Origin: Phyto melanocephala
Lineage: Eukaryota > Arthropoda > Insecta > Diptera > Rhinophoridae
Assembly (NCBI GenBank): GCA_941918925.1
Contig: OW799233.1
Span: 46,461,341-46,525,340, forward strand
Reading direction: 5' to 3'
Length of the DNA stretch: 64,000 nucleotides
The notes under the pieces are model-generated. The model did no database searches. It saw nothing but the letters and a program-made list of their open reading frames with translations, and was not told the DNA's origin. A program made the position numbers and the translations under genes. Shown here one piece after another: positions 23,340 through 35,308 of this stretch (position 1 is its first letter; every line of letters starts with the position of its first letter).

Positions 23340-24306
23340 AATCTTACAGCCCCAAGATAATTAACAGACACATTTTGGACAAATCGGTCACTAATCGGCA
23401 AAGTTATAGGCAAAAATGATTTTAAAAGATATATAATTTTTTAAATATATCAAATTATTTTTAAATAATTTTTGAACGCTCTTAAGATACCAGATTGTAA
23501 ACCGTGATCTGAAAAAATATTTCTAACTAAGAAACCGGTTTGAAACCAACCAAAGTTCAACTGCTTCGGTGTTTTTCCTAAAATTCAGAAACGAAAATAG
23601 ATGGTTTTCAGTTTCTATACAACCGAGAGGATCAAATAAAAGAGCTTCAGTATTTAAATGAAGTTTGCTATGAAAAGACGAAATCCAAGATGGCGTCCTA
23701 GATTAAATTCCGAATTATTTATGTGTCAAATATAGTAATTACGGCTTTGTCTCTTTAAACCCCTACAATATGGGTATGGTATATGGTAGGTAGGTAGGTA
23801 GGTAAGGATGGTGCAAAGCCACCCTCACTCGGAGACCATTACGGTCCATTGTGACGCCTTAATATAGAAATAAGGAGAAGAATAGAATAAAAATAAAAAC
23901 AGTTAGAATAGAAGAGAAAGAGAAGCAGACCAGTCCAGAATCTCTAGCGGGAATCGAACCCGCATCCCCCAAACTAGCAGACCAGCACACTACTGACTAG
24001 TCCACCGGGGCAACCTTTATAAACTTTAAAAAAAGTGTAAAATCCAAGATGGCGTCTTAAACAAAATAGCATAAAAATTTAATACGAACAACATTGGTAT
24101 AAAATAAAAGGGTTTGACTAGTAGAAAACAATTAACTGTGCAACAATCCTAAATCAAAGATGGCGTCAGAAATAATAAAGAAAAAGGCATATTACATAAA
24201 ATCTAAAATCTAGGCTTAGCTACGATGTGGTTATTATACCTACATATGTATATGACGGTAAAGGGTATTATAAGATCTAGCACGGCCGAATATAGCACTC
24301 TCACTT
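23340..24306 (+). mobile_element. Copy of a large dispersed repeat with hairpin end
   Basis: Landmarks 'caaatcggtcactaatcggc', 'gaaaccggtttgaaacca', 'cttcggtgtttt' and three 'aagatggcgtc' units reappear in the same order at 52890-54365; the 'aagatggcg' units also occur at 1-440. The right end has 'aaagggtattataagat' and a 'cggccgaatatagcactctcac' terminus similar to the Helentron-like families. A SINE has inserted between two tandem units. No coding sequence. Confidence 0.55.
23786..24016 (-). mobile_element. tRNA-derived SINE, copy 2
   Basis: On the minus strand it reads 'gccccggtggactagtcagt' (A-box region), 'gggttcgattcccgctag' (B box), a body with 'aaggcgtcacaatggaccgt' and 'tctccgagtgagggtggc', and a tail of five ACCT units. 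It is the same family as 17127-17349, with a better-preserved head ('ccccggtggactagtcagta'). I could not find a convincing target duplication here. It interrupts the large repeat at 23340-24306 and is therefore younger than it. Confidence 0.75.
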
Positions 24307-25454
24307 CTTTTAACCATTTGTTTTACATAAATGTCAGGCGTGACTCAGGCGCAACGAATCAGGACATTTGCACAACTGTAATTAAAGCACATAAAACAAT
24401 GACAATAAAAGCGGGAATAAAAGTGTTATCAGAAGTCGCGAAGCTCTCTTTATATGTAAACTCAACGACTGAGTCTACTTCTAAATCTAAATTATTCTTA
24501 ACTTCTGGGGGGGACCGATGAGCATCATAAGTGTTTCTAAAATAATATTTAGTATATAATCTACTATTAAAATTAAACTGAAATCTCTGTTTCATTGAAT
24601 CCAATAAATAATATTATGTCCATGTGAACTGAGAAACCCCATTTTAGTTTTGAATTTCCATTAACATTGCAAATAAAAGCACTTTCATAAATAATTTTGA
24701 ATAGAAATCAAAGCAAAACATTTAAAAAAATACATGAGCATGATCAGATTTATTACTTTTTCAAAAATTACTTGAGCTAAATTTAATTTAATTTCGCAAA
24801 CTTGGAGAACTTTGGAACTTGGAGGAACTTTGGAGATTTCCTGTGTATTTTTTTAGTTTTCTCTCGCAATAGACTGCATTTTATTTTTAAACTGGCTCAA
24901 GTTAATTTTTTAAACTTTGAAAAGTAAGTTTTTATCCCAACACCAGCCGAGAGGAATGCATTTTCGTGTGTTGGATGTAAATATCATCGCAATATTTAAT
25001 TTCAATGCGTCACTACAAAACCACCGTCACCTGTTTGACATTTACTTTTTTGCCCAGTGATGTAGAATTTTATGAACGTTAAGCGACTACTTTTAGTTTT
25101 AACGTTACTTGAAGTTTTTTTTAATTTATTCGTCAAATATTCGCCTTAGACTCCTATGTGCATTGATGGAAATTTTGCTTATTATTGTCGCAGTCAAAAA
25201 TTAATAAAATTATTCGGTTGGCGGCAATATGTTTTTATGAAATATTTAAAAGATTTAGCAAAAATTAAAAAGAAATAAAAATAAGAAACTTAAAAGAAAA
25301 AATTATTTTTGAAATTTTTAAATGAAAAAACAAAATCTAGAAAATCATGGGACAAAAAATAAATACCCCAAAAAAAAAAGTTTTAAAGAAAATTTACACA
25401 GAATAAGAAGTTAAGAAACAGCAAACTTTTCGAATAGAAATAAATATTCTAGAA
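24307..25454. other. No gene seen
   Basis: AT-rich. A 26-bp block near 24888-24915 ('aaactggctcaagttaattt...') is repeated near 37117-37142, so a shared repeat end may lie here; no other structure was found. Confidence 0.35.
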
Positions 25455-25560
25455 TTAATGAATGAGAGTATGCATTCTGCCTATCCGGTTGTAGCGGGTT
25501 CGAATCCTGCCAAAACAAACTTGTCTGCTATTCTAAATCGTTTAAATGATCTTCATTACT
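25455..25560 (+). other. tRNA-like B box, possible second SINE family
   Basis: 'gggttcgaatcctgcc' (25496-25511) is a good B-box match. It is preceded by D-arm-like 'gagagtatgcattctgcc' and followed by 'cttgtctgct', as in the SINE at 17127. No acceptor stem closes, so it is not a tRNA gene. Extent and tail are unclear. Confidence 0.3.
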
Positions 25561-25647
25561 CAACTCGATTAATAACATTAGTATAAAGTTTTTAATCGTA
25601 TTGTAAAAAAACCAAAAAGTAATAATAAATTAATAAATTTAAAACAA

Positions 25648-28382
25648 ACAAGTAAGAGCACTATATTCGGCTGTGCCGAATCTTTTATACCCACCACCAA
25701 TTTTGTGTACATTTAAAGCACAATCTTTATTATTTTGTTAATCGCTATAGAATAATCTCTTTATAATAAAATATGTATCACTTTCTTTGTAGAGGGTGGA
25801 TAAATTTGAAGGGCCCATGTTTAAGGTGAACCACATCTAAACTTCAACTTTTTCTTGTATTTCATTTGACATTTCTCAATCTCAGACTAACTCAATTTGA
25901 ACCGTGGAATGATACGCAATCGAGCAACGCTTTTAAATATTAAAGATTTTTATAAAAATGGGCGTTCAAATCAAAATGCATTTTGTGCACTTCGTGATTC
26001 TTTTGGTCAACATAATCGTTCGAATTCGTCCACAATCGTGAGAATTGTAAAAAATATTTAAATGTCTGCAAAGCAGGTCTGTATGAAATGTGAAAACATC
26101 TGTGAATGCCATCTTAGTTCGTTGAATGGGAAACATTGCTATTTTTCACGATAACGTGGTAAAAGAGCAAGCAACCTCGACTCATCATCGTGCCCAACAA
26201 TCGAGCATCAACAGTGTCATTGAAAATTTGGACTATCGGATCGTGGTGTGCCGCCTAGGTTGGGGGGCCTTTTGGCCGATATTTTGTTCCATACATAATT
26301 GAAGCATACAAATATTATCATTATAAAAATAAATGATAATAATTTCATAATAATTTTATTCAAAATCAACATAGACCCTTAAAATTAAACCACCCATTAT
26401 AACTTCGGTATGCTAGTAAAATGTCTTCGTAAATTTAGTCTTTCAATGAAAGTGGCCGTTAAAGTCGCGTGTCAATAAAGTTTCTGCTAATAAACATAAC
26501 TTAGATATTTCAATATAGTCCTTTAGTATTCCAAAATTTTTATTCATAGAGAATTTACATGAATTTAAGAGGAAGAAAGTGAATTTAAGGTTAAATTTTA
26601 AGGGCCACAGGGTGATTTAAAACATACATTCTCTGCATTTTTCTAAAACGGGAAATTTATTAGTAAGATTTTGATTTTTTAACTTCTATAACATTTTGCT
26701 TTTAAAAGATTTTCAAACGAAATAAGTTTTGTATAATTTTAAAATTTGTTAGCCATTAGTACATGAAAATAAATTGTTTATAATGTTTAGAGATAATTTT
26801 TTTTTACTTAGGTCAAAATTTTCCTAAATTCCCATTTTTATTAGAGCATAACTTAAGGAGAACATAAGCATAGTTGTTAGCATGCCATCTAGTAGTTGCT
26901 AGTAGAGTCATCTATCTTATCATCTTTATCTTATATTTAGCTACAGTACAATAAATGGTGCAGTGTAAGATGAATAAATGCTAATATATATGACTAATAT
27001 ATTTTTATAAAAATTTAAGGAAAAAAGTGTGCGTGGCACATCTATTTTCCGTTATAACGAAGACTGACCAAAAAGCCATGTTTGCAAAATTTCAGAATCG
27101 CACATATAGTTTTGTCAGTTTTATTACGTTTTAAATATACACTGTATACGAAATATACACTGTGCGGTATAAATTTTCGTACCTTTTTATCTATAACTCT
27201 TCTCCTAATTCATAGATTTAAGCAATTTTCAGGGAAAAATATTCTTTTGACTCGATGAATATATATTCGAAGTTTCATGACTACGTTTATGCGTCTGGAC
27301 ACAATTCAAAAGTGACAGTGGGCGTTATAGTAGGCGTGTCAAAGTTGTTTTTGCTAATGAGTACAACTTAGGTGTTTCAATATAGTCCTTAATTATTCCA
27401 AAATCTTTATTAATAGAGAAATTATATGAAGTTTAGGTAAAACGTTATATGGGAGGTGGGCGGAAAAGTGGGCGTGGCACTTAATTTTTGGGCATAGTAA
27501 TGAAATTGCCTAGGGGGATAGACGTAGCAAAATTTATCATCATACCTCTAATTTTAGCGGTTTTATGAGCTTTTAAATTTCATTAACGGTATATAACGTG
27601 AAAAGTGGGCGTTATAGTAGGCGTGTCAAAGTAATTTTTGCGAATGAGTACAACTAAAGTGTTTCAAAATAGGCCTTTATTATTCCAAAATCTTTATTAA
27701 TAGAGAAATTATATGAATTTTAGTTAAAACGTTATATGGGAGGTGGGCGTAAAAGTGGGCGTGGCACATTGATTTGCCGTTACAAGAAAGCGTGTCACCA
27801 AAAAGCAAAGTTTGCAAAATTTCAGAGTCGTACATCCAATTTTGTTGCTTTTATGACGTTTTTGTTTTTAAATATACCGAAAAATACACTGTGCGGTATA
27901 AATTTTCGTACATTTTGATCGATAACTCCTCTCCTAATGCATAGATTTAGACAATTTTCGGAGAAAAATATTGTTTTTTCCCAGGAAATATATATTCGAA
28001 GTTTCATGAGTCTACGTTAAGGGGTTTGGACACAATTCCATTTTATTCGATGTTCGAAGGACACGGTTTTTTCGACCTACTCTTGCTTTTCGAGCTATAA
28101 CTCTCTTCCTAATATTCCGATTTAGCCCATTTTCAATACCAAACAAACCTTGTCTATAAGAAAGATTCTGGCAAAATTTGAGCCCCCTAGCTTTTTCGGT
28201 ACGACCTCTATCGTGCTTTCAACAGACGGACAGACGGACGGACATAGCTAGATCGTCATCAAATCAAACCCTGATTCAGAATATATATACTTTATGGGGT
28301 CTAAAATGGATATTTCGATGTGTTACAAACGGAATGACAAAATGAATATACCCCCACCATTTTTTTGGTGGCGGGTATAAAA
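25648..28382 (-). mobile_element. Helentron/DINE-1-like element, family 1 copy B, interrupted
   Basis: The mirror image of copy A: it begins 'acaagtaagagcactatatt', a hairpin 'ttcggctgtgccgaa' and 'ttttatacccaccacc', and ends 'cccccaccat..ggtggcgggtataa'. The minus strand has 'actttatggggtcta', 'acggacagacggacggac' and 'gaccgaaaaagctaggggg'. Internal ~160-bp blocks with 'gtgggcgt' motifs repeat around 26440, 27320, 27470, 27610 and 27750. Without the nested mariner-type insertion it would be about 2.1 kb, longer than copy A. It encodes no protein. Confidence 0.75.
25790..26401 (+). mobile_element. IS630/mariner-type deletion derivative, copy 2, inserted at TA
   Basis: The element body is 25792-26399, flanked by TA on both sides (25790-25791 and 26400-26401). 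Inner ends are 'gggtggataaatttgaaggg' and the reverse-complement 'gggtggtttaattttaaggg'. Removing it restores continuity of the Helentron-like copy ('tcactttctttg' + 'taacttcgg'), as judged from the intact copy at 6400-6600. It carries the same transposase remnants as 2396-2966: the start ('atgatacgcaatcgagcaacg') and the C-terminus (VIENFDYRIVVCRLGW), with the middle lost. The ATG is altered to GTG. Confidence 0.8.
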
Positions 28383-29801
28383 ATTAAATAGTGGCGTTAT
28401 CTATTAATGCAGACATGTTAAAGAAATCGTTATAAATGCATTTTCAAAAATTCAAAAAATTTGGAAAAAATTTTGCAACCACAGCAAAAAAGTTTCAAAA
28501 TTTATTGTATAAAGAAATCTTAATTATATGTTTCTTTTTTTTATTATACATATTTGCATCAAAATAATGAAAAAAAGCTCCACTAGCTACTTTCCCACAA
28601 ACTTGTCTATTTTTATTACATTTTATCATTTGACTTATTAGAAATTCTAATATCGAACAACCCTCAGCACTTAATGGCAGTCAGCACTCCCTGGCAATTT
28701 CCACAGTAGAAAATTCTAAAAAACAAATTCTAAAAATTCTAATAAACAAATACATATTTAAGTACGCTAATACAAATAACATTGATAAGTGAGTCAAAAA
28801 TAAAATCGAATGTGACAAGCTTATTGCAAAAAATATTATTACATACATGCATACATACGTACGTACGTACGTAAATATTAAAAATAAAACTAGTGAAATG
28901 TATTGGCACTCACTACACTTCTGTATTATAATTATTATAATTTATCGACTATGACAACAACATTTATATTTATATGTTCTGAAGAAGAAGAAGAATAACA
29001 ACAAGCAAAATAAAAACCAAAAATAATCCAATCAAATAAATTGAATGGGTTGGTCGAAATGTCTGCATTTGTGTCACTTTTAATCTTACCCTCCTTTCCG
29101 CTTCGATTTCAGCTAAGTTCCTTATCAGTTGTTTATAGAATTGAAAAAATGTGTTAAATTTTTTAAACAAACAACAATTTCATAAATGTGTATATAAAGT
29201 TGTTGGTATTACAATTTATTGGATTTATGGTTGAGCAAACGGTCTCATAACACCACATGTTGCACATACTGCAGACAAGCATGCAGCACAACATTGCAAT
29301 GTATATTTTATTTTTAAGGGAAAATAACTCGTGGAACATGCGACTTAAACAGTTGGACAAAGTACTTGAAATCACTATACACACTGACAAATGAGAAAAT
29401 ATTTATGGTCTTTTATAACCGACATCAAGCTGTGAGCTGAGAAAAACCAAAAATAAGAATTTTGGTGTTTTAACAATTACTAGAAATAGTGTTTGTACGA
29501 GTAGTACATGACATTTGAGATATTTTGGAAATCTCAGTAGAAAAATTTGATAAATTTTTGTCAAACCAAGGGATCAAAGGAACAGCAACTTAAAAGGATT
29601 GGAATTTGAAATTATAAGAATTATAAAAACATTTTTTTTTTGCTTATTTTAGCAAAATCAATAGTAATGGAAATTGTATAAGATCCATAAAAATAAAAAT
29701 GTTAAATATTTTGTTTAAAGAAATGCATAAATAAAAAAGAATAAAATTGTTGGTTGGGTTTATGAGGAAGTTCTTATTTTTGTTGCTTGTTTTATTTAAA
29801 A
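28383..29801. repeat. No gene seen; AT-rich spacer with ACGT-type microsatellite
   Basis: 'catacgtacgtacgtacgta' near 28855-28874 is a simple repeat. Reading frames here (for example 28970-29170, 29163-29390) have no recognisable domains and are interpreted as chance. Confidence 0.4.
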
Positions 29802-30174
29802 CTAGAAAAGCCCGGCGCGCGTTGCTACGCTCCTTAATGAATAATTTTAATTCTGAATTTAAATTGAATATCAAGTGCAAAAAGCTAAAAATTGTAACTT
29901 TTTTTAATGGGCGTGGCACTGCCCACTTTTCTAATCACGAAACTGTATAGTCATGACAGCTCAATATGTGTGCAAAGTTTCAGAAGAATCGGTCAAGTGC
30001 AAGTAGTTAAAAATAACAACTAATTCTTAAGGGCGTGCCCCGCCCACTTTTTGCCACCCATAAGCACTCCCTGGAATATGTACAACAACTTGCCAAAGTT
30101 TGAGTGCGATCGGTTTTACAGTTTCGGAGTCAATAGCTAACACACACACAGAGTTTCACTTTTATATATATAGA
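29802..30174 (-). mobile_element. Non-autonomous Helitron (minus strand), 373 bp
   Basis: Read on the minus strand it starts TCTATATATATAAAAGTGAA and ends CTAG, between A and T. The last ~25 bases before CTAG include a GC-rich hairpin-forming segment ('agcgtagcaacgcgcgccgg'), as expected for a Helitron 3' end. The interior has three 'gggcgtg..' blocks, 'tttgcacacatattgagctg' and 'ctccgaaactgtaaaaccga', all shared with the larger plus-strand element at 30966. No coding capacity. Confidence 0.8.
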
Positions 30175-30965
30175 TTCTCATATTGTTAATGAAAGTTTTA
30201 AATAAACCTTGTAACATTTTTAGCTGATGATCTGGCATCAGCGCCAGTGAAATGCATATAGACCAGCTTAAACCCAACAACCAATAAAACAAAAGTTCAA
30301 TAAACTTTAAAAAATATAAAAAAAAAATTCCAAATATCCTTAAAGGGAAATTTTTAAACTCTACAGAAAATAGGAAACTTTTCTCAATTTTATTATATAA
30401 GTGCAGAAATTATGATTAGTAGCACTTTTAGACATATTTAATGAATTAACCTTTAAACATCTTAGAAGCAGGCCTGCCATATTTGCCGATTTTTTGCCTC
30501 ACAGTTGTAAAAGAGCCGATTTATGCTCCAAAACTGCCGTTTTTTTTCGATAAACATTAAAAAAAACGATTACATTGTTTGTTTTAGTATAATTTATTAA
30601 GTTAGGGCCACAGTGAAACTTACAAAAAAAGGTAAGATAAGCTTATATCGACCATCAATAAACTTATTTTGAATCAAAAAATTATTATTATAAAGCAAAT
30701 GAAGATGATGCGGGTACATCAAACAGCCAATCTAATGTAAGTATTTTTGAATTGCAAACACAGGTTCAAAAATATTTATTCCATAAAAACTTTTAAATTT
30801 CTTTAGGTAGATAGATCTATTCAATACCAAGTCATTTGTTATTTTTTTAGATATAAAAAAATCATTTTTTAATTTTTTGCAATTTAATATAAATAAACAG
30901 AAGTTTCGTAAAAATTATCTGTAAACAGAAACTTTTTAATATCAAGTTGCTTTTCATGCATACAA
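30175..30965. other. No gene seen
   Basis: AT-rich spacer between the two Helitrons; nothing recognised. Confidence 0.4.
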
Positions 30966-32366
30966 TCTATATATGTATATAAAAGTGAAACTCTGTGTGT
31001 GTGTGTGTGTTAGCTATAGACTCCGAAACTGTAAAACCGATCGGACTCAAACTTTGGCAAGTTGTTGTACACATACCAGGGTGTGTTTATGGGTGGAAAA
31101 AAGTGGGCGGAGCAACGCCCATAAAAATTAGTTATCAGTTTTAGCTACTTGCACTTGACCGATTTTTCGGAAACTTTGCACACATATCGAGCTGTCATGA
31201 CTTAATAATTTTGTGATAAGAAAAGTGGGAGGGGCCACGCCCCTAAAAAAGTTTTAATTTTGAGGTACTTGCACTTGACCGATTTTTCTGAAACTTTGCA
31301 CACATATTGAGCTGTCATGACTTAATAATTTCGTGATTAGAAAAGTGGGTAGTGCCACGCCCATAAAAAATAGGTATAATTTTGAGGTACTTGCACCAGA
31401 CCGATTTTTCTGAAACTTTGCACACATATCGAGCTGTTATGACTAAATAATTTTGTGATTAGAAAAGTGGGCGGGGCCACGCCCATAAAAATTAGTTATC
31501 AGTTTTAGATACTTGCACTTGACCGATTTTTCGGAAACTTTGCACACATATCGAGCTGTCATGACTAAATAATTTTGTGATAAGAAAAGTGGGCGGGGCC
31601 ACGCCCATAACAATTAGTTATCAGTTTTAGCTACTTGCGCTTGACCGATTTTGCGGAAACTTTGCACACATATCGAGCTGTCATGACTTAATAATTTTGT
31701 GATAAGAAAAGTGGGCGGGGCCACGCCCCTAAAAAAGTTTTAATTTTGAGGTACTTGCACTTGACCGATTTTTCTGAAACTTTGCACACATATTGAGCTG
31801 TCATGACTTAATAATTTCGTGATTAGAAAAGTGGGTAGTGCCACGCCCATAAAAAATAGGTATAATTTTGAGGTACTTGCACCAGACCGATTTTTCTGAA
31901 ACTTTGCACACATATCGAGCTGTTATGACTAAATAATTTTGTGATTAGAAAAGTGGGCAGTGCCACGCCCATAAAAAATAGATATCATTTTGAGGTACTT
32001 GCACCAGACCGATTTTTCTGAAACTTTGCACACATATCGAGCTGTCGTGACTAAATAATTTCGTGATTAGAAAAGTGGGCAGTGCCACGCCCATAAAAAA
32101 TAGGTATCATTTTGAGGTACTTGCACTGGACCGATTATTCTGAAATTTTGCACACATATTGAGCTATTATGGCTTTACAATTTTGTGATTAGAAAAGTGG
32201 GCACCATAAAAACAATTATAATTTTGAGGTACTTGCACTGGTCCGATTCTTCTGAAACTTTGCACACATATTGAGCTGTTATGATTTTACAATTTCGTGA
32301 TTAGAAAAGTGGGCAATGCCACGCCCATAAAAAAAATTATAATATTTAGGTTTTTGCTTTGGCTAG
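30966..32366 (+). mobile_element. Non-autonomous Helitron with expanded tandem array
   Basis: The start 'tctatatatgtatataaaag' follows an A. A CTAG (32363-32366) followed by T closes it. The first ~170 bp match the short Helitron at 29802-30174 in reverse ('ctctgtgtgtgtgtgtgtgt', 'tttggcaagttgttgtacac'). Instead of one or two internal blocks it holds about ten tandem monomers. The 3' end lacks the GC-rich hairpin of the shorter copy, so this end is less certain than the start. Confidence 0.65.
31139..32345 (+). repeat. Minisatellite of ten ~120-bp monomers, 486-bp higher-order period
   Basis: The anchor 'gattttt/gattatt' occurs at 31161, 31281, 31403, 31525, 31647, 31767, 31889, 32011, 32133 and 32245: spacings 120-122 bp, with one 112. 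Each monomer contains 'gaaactttgcacacatat', 'gagctgt.atgact' and, in most, a dyad of the type GGGCG..CGCCC ('gggcggggccacgccc'). The stretch from 31244 is almost identical to that from 31730, an offset of 486 bp or four monomers, so the array grew by block duplication. Confidence 0.85.
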
Positions 32367-32549
32367 TTTTAATATATTTTTCTAATTTGTTCTAATTTTT
32401 TTTTATAAATAAATTATCTAAAGGACAAATTTTCAATTTTAAGCATAAAAAATCTTTACTTTTTTATTTGAATCAAATTTTGCTTAAAGAAATTTATTAA
32501 AATGATTAAAGAAAATGATTAACTTAATAATCAGTATGCAAAATTGATG

Positions 32550-32660
32550 CCAGAAAAAAATTTCCCAAAAAAATTTCCCTTAAAAAAATTTCCCTAAAAA
32601 AATTTCCCTTAAAAAAATTTCCCTAAAAAAATTTCCAAAAAAAATTTCCAAAAGGGAAAT
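32550..32660. repeat. Short minisatellite, ~15-bp period
   Basis: Six to seven repeats of 'aaaaaaatttccct' with small spacing changes. No further structure. Confidence 0.8.
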
Positions 32661-35192
32661 TTTTAAATACTTTAAAAAAATTTGCATTTATGAAAAAGAA
32701 CACCAAATAAAAATTTTGCAAAGCTTGTTTCATAATTTTCCTTTTTTTTCTATAATTTGACTCCTTTACTTCTCTGCAGCTTTAAAGCCAACATTATTTT
32801 GGCCTTTTAAAACCAGCACGTTTTTGCTTTAGTTTACTGGTTTTATTTTGGCTTTTCTCTCAATTCTTTTTTTTTCGTATTGACATTGCTAAGCACTCAA
32901 GCGCAACCGTTTAAATCGCTTTGAATGAAGCGCACTACGATTGTAGTTTTATTTTTATTTGTTTTTATTCTATTATTTTCCTTTTATTTTCTTTGACGTA
33001 CATTTAGTTGTTCTTATTTTTATTCATTCCAGTTCCCAACATTGGTAAAAGTTTTTTAAACACTGAACTACTTAGTTAAATAAATGAAAACGCACACTGT
33101 GTTTAAATCGCTAAGTAGCTGGTTAAATAAATTGTGGGGAAAATTTAGAAGACAATTGTAATGATGTGGTTATTTTAATTGGGATTAACACGTATTACAC
33201 AACAAAGACATTACATGTTTTCACTATTGAATATAAATACATACATATAAAGAAGTATTAAAAACTTTAAATAATTCCTATAACTATAAGAAGATTGAAA
33301 AAGAGATATAAACTCCAAATTTTTTTTTTTTATAGTAAACGTTTCCAGTTTTATTTTAAAAAAGAATATATTTTCTGCGAATGTCAAAAGTTAAAAAAAT
33401 TTATATGAAATATTTTATAAATAGTACTTTATTAAGTTCAATTATATAATAACAACAAATATTTAAAATATTTTCCTTGAAAAGAAAATAGTATAAATTT
33501 TCTTTAAAAATAAACTTAAAATTAAATACGTAGCGAATATTTCTCTTTTATGATTTTTATTTTTTGTTTTTTTTTGTGTTATAAAGTATTTATTAAAATT
33601 TAATTTTTCTTGTCACTTACCAATTAATATTGATGGCTCCATTATGGTTAAAAATGATTATTCAAAATAATAAAATATTGGTTTTTATCCAAAGCTGTAT
33701 TTAATTGGTTTAGACATAAATCACTATGTTTGTTAAAATATAATGTGTTAAATTCATATTGATTTATTTTTTAATATTTTTTACTTGTATAGAAATCTAA
33801 GTATTTTTATAAAAACAATTTCCAATAAAAAAATTAAACTGATTTTTAGTTTGTATTAAATAAATTAATTGATTGGTTTCTAAAAATAAATAAAAGATGA
33901 GTTAAAGTAGAATTTGATTATTTAATATATTATTTTTTAATTAACAAATAAACAAAATTCCTTGAAATTTTTTAAAGCTTTATTTTAAGCGATTTTTTTT
34001 TTAATTTTTTTCATGATTCAATTCAATAAATATGTAGAAACAATTTTACTGATAATCACAATAACAACAACAGATATAACAACAACCTAGCCACAAAATA
34101 AATATTAAATGAACGAAACATGACATTCACTACCACTAACTCACTCACTCTCTTTGCCATAAGAAAATAAACAATAAATGGGAAGTTTTTCAATTTGTTA
34201 GTTTGTTTTTGCTCTTTTTCTGAACACAATTCAATATTTTTTTAAAAACAACAACAGCAATCATTGCACACTTAAAAAAATGCACTTGCATGCACACATA
34301 AATAAATACAAACTCTATACTATTAGCGTACAAAAATACCCTGCTGGCAAATGGAAGATTTTTCAAATTTGTGTGACTGAACACTAACTATTTTTACGTC
34401 AAATGACTTTGTAAGTATCTTAAAATTCACTTAAGTATATGGTCAATATAAAAAAGGATGTTATTTTAGCCCTGAAAATATTTTTGTTTGTATATTACAA
34501 TGCAATGCATAGGAATCAGAGAACAGAATGAAACCATTCCCGTTTGCTATTCACAAATTCATTGCTTTTGTATTGCCTTTAATTGATAACAAAAAAATGT
34601 GTATTAACATTTGCATGCTCATTTCTTTTTCTGCTTGCACTCTCAACAATCTCTTTTTGTGATGATGTCATACCTATGAAAGAACTGAAAACATTCGCAC
34701 CGTTCGTTCAGTATTCGTTGACATGTGTGTGTAACCTTGGGGCAAATTACGGCATTAAAACGTGATTGAAATTTTAAAATTCTTATTAGAATCTCTATAC
34801 CTAAAGCACAGCAAACTCGATCGTTCAAGTAAAATTTCGATCGTGATCGAATGGGTCATAAAATTTGAGTACAAGTGCGTATAAATCATTGAAATTTAAC
34901 TGAGCTGACGTACGCATATCCACAACAACGTTGCTTTATAAATACAACTCACAATGAACATGAGTACTGCGTCGTATCTATACTTGTACCATCCCATACT
35001 TATATGATTCTGAAAAATATCCACGTTGATTCATATTTTTAAAGAAAATACTTATATTCTTAAAGAGATTCAAGTTGATTCAACAACAAAAATATAAAAA
35101 GCTCTCAATTGGATATAGAATAAACACAGCACACCATGTCGGAGAGTGCAAGATATTTTTTAGCCGCAAGAAAATTTGCAATTTTAAAATAT
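32661..35192. other. No gene seen
   Basis: Very AT-rich. The 60-codon ORF near 34583 looks like a signal peptide but begins with TTG and has no family resemblance. Repeated 'cattc.ccattc' words occur around 34530 and 36030-36110. Nothing is supported. Confidence 0.4.
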
Positions 35193-35308
35193 CGTAATTC
35201 ACAATCTTGTGTAAATGGCCTTGCATTCGTGCATTTGCAAAATATTTTGTATAGTATACACAAATAGAACATATTTGCAATGGCAAATACACAAGATTGT
35301 GAATTACG
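35193..35308. other. Perfect 20-bp inverted repeat around a 76-bp loop
   Basis: 'cgtaattcacaatcttgtgt' (35193-35212) is exactly complementary to 35289-35308. The loop contains a short palindrome 'caaaatattttg'. It could be a tiny MITE or a hairpin transcript source; no target duplication is evident and no function is assigned. Confidence 0.6.

Noticed and set aside
25496..25511. tRNA gene
   Set aside because: Only a B box is good; no acceptor or anticodon stem closes around it.
31139..32345. CRISPR-like array
   Set aside because: Monomers are tandem without unique spacers, and the sequence is eukaryotic.
34583..34765. 60-codon ORF resembling a secreted peptide with signal sequence
   Set aside because: It starts at TTG, the cysteine pattern is not one I know, and there is no promoter or splice support; likely chance in T-rich DNA.
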